Positions 16,294 through 25,250 of a stretch of 41,977 nucleotides of DNA are shown here, one piece after another. Source of the stretch: Polaromonas sp. (lineage in GTDB: Bacteria; Pseudomonadota; Gammaproteobacteria; Burkholderiales; Burkholderiaceae_C); the NCBI GenBank assembly GCA_025363315.1, contig JANYED010000203.1:1-41977 (forward strand). The letters are read 5' to 3'. Below the pieces are notes generated by a model, which was not told the origin of the DNA, did no database searches, and worked only from the letters and a program-made list of their open reading frames with translations. Every line of letters starts with the position of its first letter. The stretch's first letter is position 1. The position numbers and the translations under genes were made by a program.

Positions 16294-17381
16294 CGCAGAT
16301 ACCTCCGCAAGGCCAGGCCGCAAGCGGTCAGATAAGACGCAACTTCACGCCGCATTTTCTTTTCACGCACATTACTTCCCACCGTCATGCCTTCAAACGG
16401 ATCGGCTTGCATGCAGGCAAAACTCGTTTGCTGGGTCACTGATTCGGTAAGCCCGGGCAAAGAGGACGACCCGCCCGCCAGCATGACATAGTCGACTTTG
16501 TTGTGCGGTGTGCTGGTAAAGAAAAATTGCAGCGCACGCCCGATTTCCTGGGCCATGCTTTCTACAAAAGGTTTCAACACGCCCGACTCATAGTCTTCGG
16601 GCAAATCGCCGCTGCGTTTTTTGCTTTCAGCTTCTTCTGGAGAAAACCCATACTGCCGCACGATCAACTGTGTCAGCTGCGCACCGCCAAACGCCTGATC
16701 GCGTTCGTACAGCACCTCGTCGTTTTTGAGCACCTGCATGCTGGTTGTCAACGCGCCCACTTCAAACAGCGCAACGAGTGTGTCCAGGCCTTTGGCCGGC
16801 AGATTTTCGATCAAACGGGCTGTGGCCAACCGCGAGGCATACGACTCAACGTCCACCACAATGGGCTTCAGGCCTGCCGCTTCGGCCAAACCCTGCCGGT
16901 CTTGCACCTTTTCCTTGCGGGAGGCCGCGATCAACACCTCGACATCGCCGGTAGACGTTGCACTGGGCCCGACTACACAAAAATCGAGGCTGACTTCATC
17001 GAGCGAGAAAGGGATGTATTGATTGGCTTCTGACTCGACCTGCGCTTCCAGTTCCGACTCGCTCAAACCGCCAGGCAGGATAATTTTTTTGGTGATGACC
17101 GCTGACGCTGGCAAAGCCATGGCCACCAATTTGGTTTTGGTGCCGCTTTTTTTGACGACGCGGCGAACGGCCTCAGCGACCTCGTCGAACTTTTCGACAT
17201 TGCCATCGGTGATCCAGCCGCGCTCCAGTGGCTCAATGGCGCACCGGTCAAGCACAAGATTGCCCGCCCTGTCACGGCTGAGTTCAACCAGCTTGACGCT
17301 GGACGAGCTGATGTCAAGACCCAGCAAAGGCGGGTCTTGGCGGTTTAATAAAGACCCCAAAGAGATCAAAACGGTTCCCAA
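16290..17381 (-). CDS. pilM: Type IV pilus assembly ATPase-like protein PilM
   Basis: A 363-residue actin-like (FtsA-fold) cytoplasmic protein. The phosphate-binding loop GLDISSSSVKLVEL (21-34), ALPASAVITKKI, and the adenosine motif VMLAGGSSSLPGL are present. It binds the PilN tail on the inner face of the membrane. The first codon at 17381 is TTG; a second TTG at 17369 gives MISLGSL, which is closer to homologues, so the exact start is open. It heads the pilMNOPQ operon and diverges from ponA across a 257-base region. Confidence 0.93.
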   Translation of the reverse strand: MGTVLISLGSLLNRQDPPLLGLDISSSSVKLVELSRDRAGNLVLDRCAIEPLERGWITDGNVEKFDEVAEAVRRVVKKSGTKTKLVAMALPASAVITKKIILPGGLSESELEAQVESEANQYIPFSLDEVSLDFCVVGPSATSTGDVEVLIAASRKEKVQDRQGLAEAAGLKPIVVDVESYASRLATARLIENLPAKGLDTLVALFEVGALTTSMQVLKNDEVLYERDQAFGGAQLTQLIVRQYGFSPEEAESKKRSGDLPEDYESGVLKPFVESMAQEIGRALQFFFTSTPHNKVDYVMLAGGSSSLPGLTESVTQQTSFACMQADPFEGMTVGSNVREKKMRREVASYLTACGLALRRYLR

Positions 17382-17484
17382 ATCATGGCTAAATGTAAGT
17401 GTTGCATACTTAAGAAATCACTTCAATATTATCAGTAAGCTCTTTGTGCAGTAAGGATTTTTTCGATTTTGTGAGTTGCGACCG

Positions 17485-17509
17485 TTGTCAAAAACCGACG
17501 TTTTGACAA
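17485..17509. promoter_or_regulatory. Perfect inverted repeat between pilM and ponA
   Basis: TTGTCAAAA and TTTTGACAA, 9-bp perfect arms with a 7-base spacer, in the shared upstream region of two divergent operons. It may be an operator for a dimeric regulator or a small hairpin in the pilM leader. The regulator is unknown. Confidence 0.4.
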
Positions 17510-17606
17510 AACATGCTGAATCGCTGAAAAAAAAGCTGCCGGACATCGCAACGTAAGAATCTGTACTTTGAAGACGTCGCCCGGCTTTTTACCAACGGCG
17601 CGTTTT

Positions 17607-17612
17607 TATAAT
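17607..17612 (+). promoter_or_regulatory. Candidate -10 element of ponA
   Basis: An exact TATAAT 26 bases before the ponA ATG. No good -35 hexamer was found at 16-18 bases, so the promoter call is tentative. Confidence 0.4.
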
Positions 17613-17638
17613 GGAATTGTCCGTCTACGATTGCCACC

Positions 17639-20074
17639 ATGCCTTTTTCAAAGTCCCCTTCCACACCCCCAGAGTCAGCGACGGCCCTTCAAGCCAGCCT
17701 GAAGCGACAGCCGCAGCCAGTCTGGCTGACCTGGCTGCTGAGGCTGACGCTTTGGGGAGGTGGCCTGGCGGTAGCCGGGATCTTGAGCTTGTTGATGGTG
17801 ATCGCTGTGGCGCTGGCTGTTGCGTATCCCAATTTGCCAGACATTTCGGACCTGTCGGACTATCGGCCCAAGTTGCCGATGCGGGTTTACTCGTCGGACG
17901 GCATTGTGATGGGCGAGTTTGGCGAAGAGCGCCGCAGCCTGACACCGATCAAGGACATCCCCAAGGTCATGAAAGATGCAGTGCTGGCCATCGAAGACGC
18001 CCGCTTTTTCTCGCACGGCGGGGTGGACTACCTCGGTGTGATTCGCGCGGGCTTGGCCAATGTGGGGCGGACCAAGGCGCAGGGTGCGTCGACCATCACC
18101 ATGCAGGTGGCGCGCAATGTGTACCTGTCGGCTGAAAAAACCTACACCCGGAAAATCTACGAGATTTTGCTGACGTTCAAGCTGGAACACATGCTAAGCA
18201 AAGACCAGATTCTGGAAATCTACATGAACCAGATTTTCTTGGGCAACCGGGCTTACGGCTTTGCAGCCGCATCGGAAACCTACTTTGGCAAGCCGCTCAA
18301 AGACATCAGCATTGCAGAAGCCGCGATGCTGGCGGGGCTGCCCAAAGCACCTTCGGCCTACAACCCGGTCGTCAACCCAAAACGCGCTAGGGCCCGGCAG
18401 CTGTACATCATCGAGCGGATGCAAGACAACGGTTTTATCACTGCCGAGCAAGCCGTTGCCGCCAAAGCAGAAGAGTTGGTCGTCAAGACCGGACCGGACG
18501 CTGGCCGTGTGCACGCTGAATACATTTCAGAAACAGTGCGCCAACTGGTCTTTAACCAGTACGGCGAGCAGACCTACACGCGCGGCCTGAACGTGTACAC
18601 CACCTTGAGCGCGGCCGATCAGACCGCTGCTTACAAGGCGCTGCGCAAGGGCATCATGGACTACGAGCGCCGCCAGATTTACCGGGGCCCGGAAAAGTTT
18701 GTCGACGTTCCGCAAGATGCCAAAGAAGCCGAAGACGCGATTGACGACGCGCTCACAGACAGCCCAGACAACGGTGATGTCATGTCAGCCGTGGTGCTGG
18801 ACGCCAATCCGAAGCGGATTTTGGCGATGCGGCAAAACAGTGAAAGTATTGAAATCACGGGTGAAGGATTGAGACCTGCACAGTCGGGCCTGGCCGACAA
18901 GGCAGCGCCCAACATCAAGATACGCCGCGGCGCCGTGATTCGGGTGGCAAAAACACCCAAGGGCAGCTGGGAGATCACCCAGTTGCCGGAAGTTGAAGGC
19001 GCTTTTGTGGCGCTCGACCCAAGAAGCGGCGCCATCCGCGCGCTGGTCGGCGGCTTTGACTTTGAAAAAAACAAATTCAACCACGTGACACAGGCCTGGC
19101 GGCAACCGGGTTCAAGCTTCAAACCGTTTATTTATTCAGCCGCGCTTGAAAAGGGCTTCACGCCCGCCACCGTCATTAACGATGCGCCGCTGTTTTTTGA
19201 TGCGGGCGTCACCGGTGGCCAGCCCTGGGAACCAAAAAACTACGATGGCACCTTTGAAGGCCCGATGAGCATGCGCACTGCTTTGAAGAAATCAAAAAAT
19301 ATGATTTCTATTCGCATCCTGCAGTCCATCGGCGCGTCATATGGCCAGGACTGGATCACCCGCTTTGGCTTTGAGGCTGAAAAACACCCTGCATATCTGA
19401 CGATGGCCCTCGGCGCGGGCTCGGTCACGCCGATCCAGATGGCCACGGCTTATTCCGTTTTTGCCAATGGCGGGTATCGCATCAGCCCCTATCTGATCAC
19501 CAGGATCACAGACCAAAGAGGCAAGGTCCTGGTGGAGACCAAAGCTTCAGTGCTCAAGGAGTCTGCACGCGGCATTGATGCACGCAATGCTTTCATCATG
19601 TCCAGCCTGCTGCAGGAAGTCGCGCGCTCCGGCACGGCAGCCAAGGCGCAGGCAACCTTGAAGCGGCCTGATCTATACGGCAAAACCGGCACCACCAACG
19701 ATTCGATCGACACCTGGTTTGTGGGCTACCAGCCCACGCTGACTGCAGCCGTGTGGATGGGTTACGACACGCCGAAAAAACTCGGTGACCGCGAAACCGG
19801 CGGCGGCTTGAGCCTGCCGGTCTGGATTGACTTTATGGGCCACGCGCTCAAGGGCGTTCCGGTTGCCGAGATGGCCGTGCCCGAAGGCGTGGTAAACGTC
19901 GGCGGCGAGTGGTATTACGACGAATACGCACGAGGCGCAGGTGTCAGAAGCGTCGGCGTACCGGCCGCCGCGCCCGCAGCAGATGGCGCGCCAGCACCGG
20001 TGACCGGCTTGCCGATCTCGGTCTTGCCGCCGGTTGATGAGAAAAAGCGGATTCTTGATTTGTTCAATAACTGA
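17639..20074 (+). CDS. mrcA: Penicillin-binding protein 1A, bifunctional transglycosylase/transpeptidase
   Basis: An 811-residue class A PBP (ponA/mrcA). After a cytoplasmic tail and one membrane helix (about 33-62) comes the GT51 glycosyltransferase domain with the catalytic Glu119 in EDARFF and [13 protein letters not shown], an OB-like insert (about 330-440), and the transpeptidase domain with Ser492 in SSFK, the SKN motif near [11 protein letters not shown], and Lys682 in KTGTT. It polymerises and crosslinks peptidoglycan in the periplasm. Divergence from pilMNOPQ is a conserved arrangement in proteobacteria. Its 3' end overlaps the cyaY 3' end by 11 bases. Confidence 0.95.
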   Translation: MPFSKSPSTPPESATALQASLKRQPQPVWLTWLLRLTLWGGGLAVAGILSLLMVIAVALAVAYPNLPDISDLSDYRPKLPMRVYSSDGIVMGEFGEERRSLTPIKDIPKVMKDAVLAIEDARFFSHGGVDYLGVIRAGLANVGRTKAQGASTITMQVARNVYLSAEKTYTRKIYEILLTFKLEHMLSKDQILEIYMNQIFLGNRAYGFAAASETYFGKPLKDISIAEAAMLAGLPKAPSAYNPVVNPKRARARQLYIIERMQDNGFITAEQAVAAKAEELVVKTGPDAGRVHAEYISETVRQLVFNQYGEQTYTRGLNVYTTLSAADQTAAYKALRKGIMDYERRQIYRGPEKFVDVPQDAKEAEDAIDDALTDSPDNGDVMSAVVLDANPKRILAMRQNSESIEITGEGLRPAQSGLADKAAPNIKIRRGAVIRVAKTPKGSWEITQLPEVEGAFVALDPRSGAIRALVGGFDFEKNKFNHVTQAWRQPGSSFKPFIYSAALEKGFTPATVINDAPLFFDAGVTGGQPWEPKNYDGTFEGPMSMRTALKKSKNMISIRILQSIGASYGQDWITRFGFEAEKHPAYLTMALGAGSVTPIQMATAYSVFANGGYRISPYLITRITDQRGKVLVETKASVLKESARGIDARNAFIMSSLLQEVARSGTAAKAQATLKRPDLYGKTGTTNDSIDTWFVGYQPTLTAAVWMGYDTPKKLGDRETGGGLSLPVWIDFMGHALKGVPVAEMAVPEGVVNVGGEWYYDEYARGAGVRSVGVPAAAPAADGAPAPVTGLPISVLPPVDEKKRILDLFNN

Positions 20075-20393
20075 AAACGACGGCCTGGCCGGCCTGGTCG
20101 GTGGCGCTTTGCGTGAGGGCTGCAAACAATTCATCACCGGTCTTGGTGTCCAGCCACTGGCCGTTGACGAGTTTGTAATGAAAGCCGCCAGAGCGTGCCG
20201 CCATCCAGATTTCCTGCAACGGTTTTTGCAGGTTGATGATGATCTGGCTGTGGTTGCCAAAGGTTAGAGTGATCATGCCGCCAGTGCGTTGATTGTCGAT
20301 GTCGGCATCACTCGCGTCGTTAATGCGGTCGCAGGCCAGCTCAATGGCCGCCAGGGCTTTTTCGGCATGGTTTAAATAGTCGAGGTCGGTCAT
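20064..20393 (-). CDS. cyaY: Iron donor protein CyaY (bacterial frataxin)
   Basis: A 109-residue frataxin. The acidic first helix ([15 protein letters not shown]...DASDADID) carries the iron-binding ridge, and the sheet includes [35 protein letters not shown] and a C-terminal FAALTQ helix. It regulates iron-sulphur cluster assembly through IscS. The stop lies inside the end of the convergent ponA gene. Its start codon is only 12 bases from that of the divergent lptM gene, so the two promoters must overlap the opposite coding regions. Confidence 0.93.
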   Translation of the reverse strand: MTDLDYLNHAEKALAAIELACDRINDASDADIDNQRTGGMITLTFGNHSQIIINLQKPLQEIWMAARSGGFHYKLVNGQWLDTKTGDELFAALTQSATDQAGQAVVFSY

Positions 20394-20405
20394 TACAATC
20401 CGGTC

Positions 20406-20600
20406 ATGTTTTTTCTACCCCAAATCATAGCGGCCATGTTTGCGTTGGGCACGCTGGCTGCCTGCGGCCAAAAAGGCCCTCTTTTTTTAGCGCCGCAAAG
20501 TGTGTCGTACAGCTCGTTCTCCAGCAGCAATGTCGCCCCGCCGATTACTTCACCCCTCTCACCCGCATCACCCGCATCAGCTCCATCGCCCGCCCAATGA
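20406..20600 (+). CDS. lptM: Small lipoprotein, LptM (YifL) family
   Basis: A 64-residue precursor with lipobox GTLAAC (Cys20) immediately followed by GQKGPLFL, the signature of LptM/YifL. In E. coli LptM helps mature the LptD-LptE lipopolysaccharide translocon in the outer membrane. The tail is a Ser/Pro/Ala-rich linker. Its stop overlaps the lysA start by four bases (ATGA), and the cyaY/lptM/lysA neighbourhood is conserved in gamma- and betaproteobacteria. Confidence 0.85.
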   Translation: MFFLPQIIAAMFALGTLAACGQKGPLFLAPQSVSYSSFSSSNVAPPITSPLSPASPASAPSPAQ

Positions 20601-21874
20601 GCCAAGCACACTCACTTCCTGGCCAGCCGTTCGTCGCTTATCAAGATGGTCAGCTTTGCGTTGATGGCATGGCCTTGAGAACGCTGGCGCAAGCGCACGG
20701 CACGCCTTTGTTTGTCTATTCCAAAGCTGCCATGCTCCACGCACTGGCCGCTTACCAGCGCGGCTTTGCCGGGCGCAACGCGCAAATCTGCTACGGCATG
20801 AAGGCCAACTCGACGCTCGGCATCCTGCAGGTTTTTGCCGCAGCAGGCTGCGGTTTTGACATTGTTTCCAGCGGCGAGCTGGCACGCGTGGTGGCGGCTG
20901 GCGGTGATGTTAAAAAAGTCATTTTTTCAGGCGTGGGTAAAACGCGTGTTGAGATGCGCGGCGCACTGACAGCTGGCATCGGCTGCTTTAATGTTGAAAG
21001 CGAGGCCGAGCTCGATGTGTTGTCAGAGGTAGCACTTGAGCTGGGCCTGCGCGCGCCGGTCAGTATTCGCGTGAATCCCAACGTAGACCCCAAAACACAC
21101 CCCTACATTTCGACCGGCCTGAAGGGCAACAAGTTTGGTGTGGCACACAGCGATGCCTTGCGGGTGTACCGCCATGCAGCGTCGCTGCCCGGTTTGAACG
21201 TGGTGGGCATTGACTGCCACATCGGATCGCAAATTACCGAAGTCACCCCGTACTTGGACGCGATGGACCGGGTGCTTGACCTCGTGGACGCGATTGAAGC
21301 GGCCGGCATTCCAATCGCCCACATCGACTTCGGCGGCGGCCTGGGCATTGACTACCACGGCGACACGCCGCCTGCTGCAGACCAGCTGTGGCGGCAGCTG
21401 TTTGCCAAGATTGACGCGCGCAGCCACAGCGGCAAGAAAATAATGATCGAGCCGGGCCGCTCTTTGGTTGGCAACGCCGGGGTCTGCGTGAGTGAAGTGA
21501 TTTACCTCAAACCGGGCGAGCAAAAAAACTTTTGCATCATTGACGCCGCCATGAACGACCTGCCCCGCCCTGCCCTTTATCAGGCGTTTCATGCCATCGT
21601 GCCGGTGTCCATCACGAACAAAACCGCGGCAACTTACGACGTGGTAGGCCCGGTGTGTGAAAGCGGTGACTGGCTTGGTCGCGACCGCGAGCTCAATGTG
21701 GCAGCAGGCGACTTTGTGGCGGTGTTATCAAGTGGTGCTTACTGCATGAGCATGGCCAGCAACTACAACACGCGGGGCCGTGCGGCGGAGTTACTTGTCG
21801 ACGGTGATGCCGTACGTGTGATCCGCCAGCGGGAAACAGTGCAAGACCAGATGCGCGGCGAACAGCTGGTTTGA
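20597..21874 (+). CDS. lysA: Diaminopimelate decarboxylase
   Basis: A 425-residue fold type III PLP enzyme. The PLP lysine is Lys69 in CYGMKANS; GGGLGIDY and EPGRSLVGNAG bind the phosphate and ring; CESGDWLG supplies the active-site Cys from the partner subunit. It decarboxylates meso-diaminopimelate to L-lysine, the last step of lysine synthesis. Translation is coupled to lptM by the ATGA overlap. Confidence 0.95.
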   Translation: MSQAHSLPGQPFVAYQDGQLCVDGMALRTLAQAHGTPLFVYSKAAMLHALAAYQRGFAGRNAQICYGMKANSTLGILQVFAAAGCGFDIVSSGELARVVAAGGDVKKVIFSGVGKTRVEMRGALTAGIGCFNVESEAELDVLSEVALELGLRAPVSIRVNPNVDPKTHPYISTGLKGNKFGVAHSDALRVYRHAASLPGLNVVGIDCHIGSQITEVTPYLDAMDRVLDLVDAIEAAGIPIAHIDFGGGLGIDYHGDTPPAADQLWRQLFAKIDARSHSGKKIMIEPGRSLVGNAGVCVSEVIYLKPGEQKNFCIIDAAMNDLPRPALYQAFHAIVPVSITNKTAATYDVVGPVCESGDWLGRDRELNVAAGDFVAVLSSGAYCMSMASNYNTRGRAAELLVDGDAVRVIRQRETVQDQMRGEQLV

Positions 21875-21900
21875 AGCTGCTCGTTCAAAGCCGGGTAGAC

Positions 21901-21955
21901 GCTATAAATTAAATAGCTGCTTGCGCCCGTATTTGCTGGGCTACAGCCCTTTTCT
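21901..21955 (+). repeat. Dispersed hairpin repeat, copy 4 (encodes the MsrQ C-terminus)
   Basis: ATAGCTGCTTGCGCCCG, loop, GGGCTACAGCCC. The opposite strand of this copy is the msrQ 3' end, coding its last 15 residues (KKRAVAQQIRAQAAI) and the stop codon. Confidence 0.85.
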
Positions 21956-22574
21956 TACCCAAATACTGCTGCACACGCCAACCCAGCAGCACTGCAACGA
22001 TAGCGGCGTAAACAAACACTTCGGCAAAGTTGTTTTTGCCCGCGCGCATCCAGAAGAAATGCAGCAAGCCCAAGCCGGAGATCCCATACACCAGCTTGTG
22101 CAGCATTTGCCAGCGCTTGGCCCCCATCGCTTTGATGGCTTTGTTAAACGACGTCGCAGCCAGCGGCGTGAGCAGTAAAAAGCCCAAAAAGCCCACCAGA
22201 ATAAACGGCCGTTTGGCAATGTCCTTGGCGATGTCGGCAACGTCAAAACCCATGTCAAACCAGCTATAGCTCAGGAGGTGCACCACCACATAAAAGTACA
22301 CAAACAAACCCAGCATCCGCCTAAAGCGGGCCAGCTGCGGCGTGTTGCTGATGGTGCGCAGCGGTGTCACAGCCAGCACAATGCAGATAAAACGCAGCGT
22401 CCAGTCGCCGGTGGCGCGGATCAGATACTCCTGCGGATTGGCACCCGCCCCATTGGTGGCAACCAGGTAAGCCAGCCAGACGATGGGCACCATGCACAAC
22501 GCAAAAAGCGCTGGCTTGGTTGCTGGGTGCAGCAAGCGTTTTTTCAAGCTCAGCACTGTGGTGTTGGCCAACAT
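21909..22574 (-). CDS. msrQ: Heme-binding membrane subunit of the methionine sulfoxide reductase system
   Basis: A 221-residue YedZ-type membrane protein with about six helices. Heme-ligand histidines are expected at YVVVHLLSY and QMLHKLVYGISGLGLLHFFW. It passes electrons from the quinone pool or flavin reductase to periplasmic MsrP. The ATG at 22574 was chosen; an in-frame TTG at 22580 would overlap the msrP stop. The gene follows msrP with a two-base gap. The last 15 codons and the stop lie in a dispersed repeat, so the C-terminus may differ from relatives. Confidence 0.93.
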   Translation of the reverse strand: MLANTTVLSLKKRLLHPATKPALFALCMVPIVWLAYLVATNGAGANPQEYLIRATGDWTLRFICIVLAVTPLRTISNTPQLARFRRMLGLFVYFYVVVHLLSYSWFDMGFDVADIAKDIAKRPFILVGFLGFLLLTPLAATSFNKAIKAMGAKRWQMLHKLVYGISGLGLLHFFWMRAGKNNFAEVFVYAAIVAVLLGWRVQQYLGKKRAVAQQIRAQAAI

Positions 22575-22576
22575 GA

Positions 22577-23587
22577 TCAAAAATTCTTTTTCAGGTCCAT
22601 GCCCGCATACAACTGACCAACCTGCGCTTCATAGCCGTTGAACATCAGTGTTTTGCGCTTTTTGGCAAACAGCCCGTCTTCGCCAATCCGGCGCTCAGTC
22701 GCCTGACTCCAGCGCGGATGGTCCACATTCGGGTTGACGTTGGAATAAAACCCATATTCGCTGGCGGCAGCCTTGTTCCACGCGGTTTTGGGTTCTTTGT
22801 CGGTAAAACGGATTTTGACAATGCTCTTGCCGCTTTTAAAACCGTACTTCCACGGCAGCACCATGCGCACGGGCGCCCCGGACTGATTGGGCAGCACCTC
22901 GCCGTACATGCCAAAACTCAGCAGCGCCAGCGGGTGCATGGCTTCGTCCATGCGCAGCGCCTCCACGTACGGCCACTCCAGAACGCGAGAGCCAACAAAC
23001 GGCATGGTTTTCGGGTCGGCCAGCGTCACAAACTCAACATATTTGGCGCTGCCCAACGGCTCAACTTTTTTGATCAATTCTGACAGCGAATAACCCACCC
23101 ATGGGATCACCATCGACCAGCCCTCAACGCAGCGCAGGCGGTAAATACGCTCTTCTTGCGGTGCCAGCTTGACGAGATCTTCCAGCGTGTAGCTTTTGGG
23201 CTGCTTGACCAGGCCCTCAACCGCCACGCTCCAGGGCTTGGTCACCAGCGTGCCCGCATTTTTGGCAGGGTCGGCTTTGTCGGTGCCGAATTCATAAAAG
23301 TTGTTGTACGTCGTTGCGTCCTTGTAGTCGGTGATTTTTTCCATCGTCACCGCGCCAGCAACGGCCGATTTGCCGCCTGCCAGTGCAGCGCCCTTGCCGG
23401 GTTTGGCAAAACTGGCCGCATCGGCCTGAGCCATCGCCTCACGCCCAGCCCAGCTGGCCAGCGCGGCGCCTGCCGCACCGGTCGCCATCAACTTCATCAG
23501 CTCGCGGCGGCTCTGGTAAGCGGCTTGCGTGGTGATGTCACTAGGCACATTGTGGCGAAAGCCGTCGGCGTTGGTTTTAATCAGCAT
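22577..23587 (-). CDS. msrP: Periplasmic protein-methionine-sulfoxide reductase, molybdopterin subunit
   Basis: A 336-residue sulfite-oxidase-fold enzyme (YedY). The Tat signal is SRRELMK (26-32) followed by a hydrophobic run and AMAQA, consistent with export of a folded molybdopterin protein. The Mo-ligating cysteine is Cys153 in [25 protein letters not shown] is a conserved cofactor segment. With MsrQ it repairs methionine sulfoxide in envelope proteins after oxidative damage, for example by hypochlorite. AAAGGAAACCC precedes the ATG. Confidence 0.95.
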   Translation of the reverse strand: MLIKTNADGFRHNVPSDITTQAAYQSRRELMKLMATGAAGAALASWAGREAMAQADAASFAKPGKGAALAGGKSAVAGAVTMEKITDYKDATTYNNFYEFGTDKADPAKNAGTLVTKPWSVAVEGLVKQPKSYTLEDLVKLAPQEERIYRLRCVEGWSMVIPWVGYSLSELIKKVEPLGSAKYVEFVTLADPKTMPFVGSRVLEWPYVEALRMDEAMHPLALLSFGMYGEVLPNQSGAPVRMVLPWKYGFKSGKSIVKIRFTDKEPKTAWNKAAASEYGFYSNVNPNVDHPRWSQATERRIGEDGLFAKKRKTLMFNGYEAQVGQLYAGMDLKKNF

Positions 23588-23655
23588 GGGTTTCCTTTGA
23601 TAACTAGTTAGTCTGGGTACGCAGAGAACTCTTACACGGATTTTCGAAAACGCAT

Positions 23656-23688
23656 AAAAAAAGCGAGACTTTTTGCAAAGACTCGCTT
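23656..23688 (-). terminator. Rho-independent terminator between the cytochrome c gene and msrP
   Basis: On the minus strand the stem AAGCGAG/CTCGCTT with a 14-base loop is followed by a run of T. It ends the upstream cytochrome transcript, so msrPQ should have its own promoter in 23588-23655. Confidence 0.8.
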
Positions 23689-23753
23689 GATAAGAGCTTT
23701 TAAAAGCGCGGCGGTTCCATCATCCGCACTGACCCGCGCCGCGCGTGGGTCAG

Positions 23754-24416
23754 TCAGCGCAGCCCGGCGATGTAGTCGGCTAGCGCCTTGATTTCACGGT
23801 CATTCAGTTTGGCGGCGTTTTGCGTCATTTGCAGGTTGTTTTTGCGAATCCCATCGCGGAAATAAGTCAGCTGGGCGGCGGTGTATTCAGCATGCTGCCC
23901 AGACAGGCGTGGGTACTGCGCCGGAATGCCAGCGCCGTTCGGGCTGTGGCAGCCCGCGCAAGCGGCAATCTGCCGCTCTTGTATGCCGCCGCGGTAAATC
24001 TTTTCGCCCAAAGCGGCCATGTCTTTATCCGTGGCTGCGCCCGGCTTGGCTTTGTTGGTCGTGACCCAAAAAGCGATGTTTTTCATGTCTTCTTCGCTCA
24101 GTGCCGTTGCAAAACCAACCATGATCGCGTTGGCCCGCTTGCCGGACTTATATTCAGTCAATTGCTTGACCAGATATTCGGGGTGTTGCTGGGCCAATTT
24201 TGGATACGCTGGCGTGCCCGAGTTGCCGTCGACACCGTGGCAGCCCGAGCACACCGCGAAGCTGGCCTGGCCCTTGGCCACATCGGGCTTGTAGGCCACC
24301 GGAGCGGCCTTGGCTGGCTCAGGTTTGGCAGCATCTGCTGCAAAAGACGTTGCGCTGGAGATGGCTAGAACGAGGCCCAGAGTGGCGTTTAAAAAAGAGG
24401 TGGTGAACAGCTTCAT
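23754..24416 (-). CDS. Diheme cytochrome c4-like protein
   Basis: A 220-residue exported protein with a Sec signal ending at SFAADA, then two heme c domains: CSGCH (56-60) and CAGCH (153-157), each followed by PKLAQQHPEYL or PRLSGQHAEYT and a Met-containing loop. This layout is that of cytochrome c4, which carries electrons from the bc1 complex to terminal oxidases in the periplasm. In betaproteobacteria it is usually beside engB in divergent orientation, as here. Confidence 0.93.
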   Translation of the reverse strand: MKLFTTSFLNATLGLVLAISSATSFAADAAKPEPAKAAPVAYKPDVAKGQASFAVCSGCHGVDGNSGTPAYPKLAQQHPEYLVKQLTEYKSGKRANAIMVGFATALSEEDMKNIAFWVTTNKAKPGAATDKDMAALGEKIYRGGIQERQIAACAGCHSPNGAGIPAQYPRLSGQHAEYTAAQLTYFRDGIRKNNLQMTQNAAKLNDREIKALADYIAGLR

Positions 24417-24519
24417 GTCGGGGATGCTTTGATGGTTGTAGCAATAGTCGACACTGATTTTACAATGGGTTCAAGGCACGTCTCGCCACTCGGGTATTGA
24501 CAAGCTCCAACAGACCACC

Positions 24520-25215
24520 ATGACCACACCCGCCAAACCGCCTACCAGCACTGACAAACCCGACCCCAAAATTGCGATGGGCTGGCTGCACACAGCCAAG
24601 TTTTTGACCACTGCGCCCGAGCTCAAGCACTTGCCGCGGCTCGATGTCCCTGAAATCGCCTTTGTGGGCCGGTCCAACGCCGGCAAATCAACCTGTATCA
24701 ACACGCTGACGCAGCAGCACCGGCTGGCCTATGCGTCCAAAACACCGGGCCGCACGCAGTCGATCAACCTGTTCACCCTAGGCAAACAGGGCGTGACAGA
24801 CGCAGTGCTCACTGACTTGCCGGGCTATGGCTACGCGGCCGTGCCCAAAGAAGCCAAGCTGCGCTGGCAGCAGGTGATGGGCAACTATTTGCAAACCCGT
24901 GACAACCTGAAAGGCGTGGTGCTGATGTGCGACCCGCGCCGCGGCATGACCGAGCTGGACGAGATTTTGCTCGACGTCATTCGCCCCCGGGTTGAAGAAG
25001 GCATGAAGTTTTTGATCCTGCTGACCAAGTCTGACAAGCTTAACAAAACCGAAGGCGCCAAAGCCCTGCAAATTGCCAAACTGAACGCGGCGGGCGGCGA
25101 TGTGAAGCTGTTTTCAGCGCTGAAAAAGCAGGGTGTTGAAGAGGTGGCCCAGCATTTGTGGGACTGGACGCATGCAGCTAACATTTATCTAACCAATGCG
25201 GCTTCAGCCCAATAA
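24520..25215 (+). CDS. engB: Ribosome biogenesis GTP-binding protein
   Basis: A 231-residue YihA/YsxC GTPase. G1 GRSNAGKS (50-57), switch segment TPGRTQ, G3 DLPGYG (99-104) and G4 TKSD are present. It takes part in assembly of the large ribosomal subunit. The TAA stop comes from the tip of dispersed repeat copy 5, so the last few residues (NAASAQ) may be shaped by that insertion. Confidence 0.95.
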   Translation: MTTPAKPPTSTDKPDPKIAMGWLHTAKFLTTAPELKHLPRLDVPEIAFVGRSNAGKSTCINTLTQQHRLAYASKTPGRTQSINLFTLGKQGVTDAVLTDLPGYGYAAVPKEAKLRWQQVMGNYLQTRDNLKGVVLMCDPRRGMTELDEILLDVIRPRVEEGMKFLILLTKSDKLNKTEGAKALQIAKLNAAGGDVKLFSALKKQGVEEVAQHLWDWTHAANIYLTNAASAQ

Positions 25216-25250
25216 AAACCGGCGCGAGCAGCTACTGAATACATAGCAAA
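25201..25250 (-). repeat. Dispersed hairpin repeat, copy 5 (engB stop to next start)
   Basis: On the minus strand GTAGCTGCTCGCGCCGG, loop, GGGCTGAAGC. It spans the whole 34-base space between the engB and hydrolase genes, providing the engB stop and the first base of the next ATG. Confidence 0.8.

Noticed and set aside
17611-18135. Open frame overlapping the ponA start
   Set aside because: It is out of frame with the well-supported PBP1A and its sequence is low-complexity.
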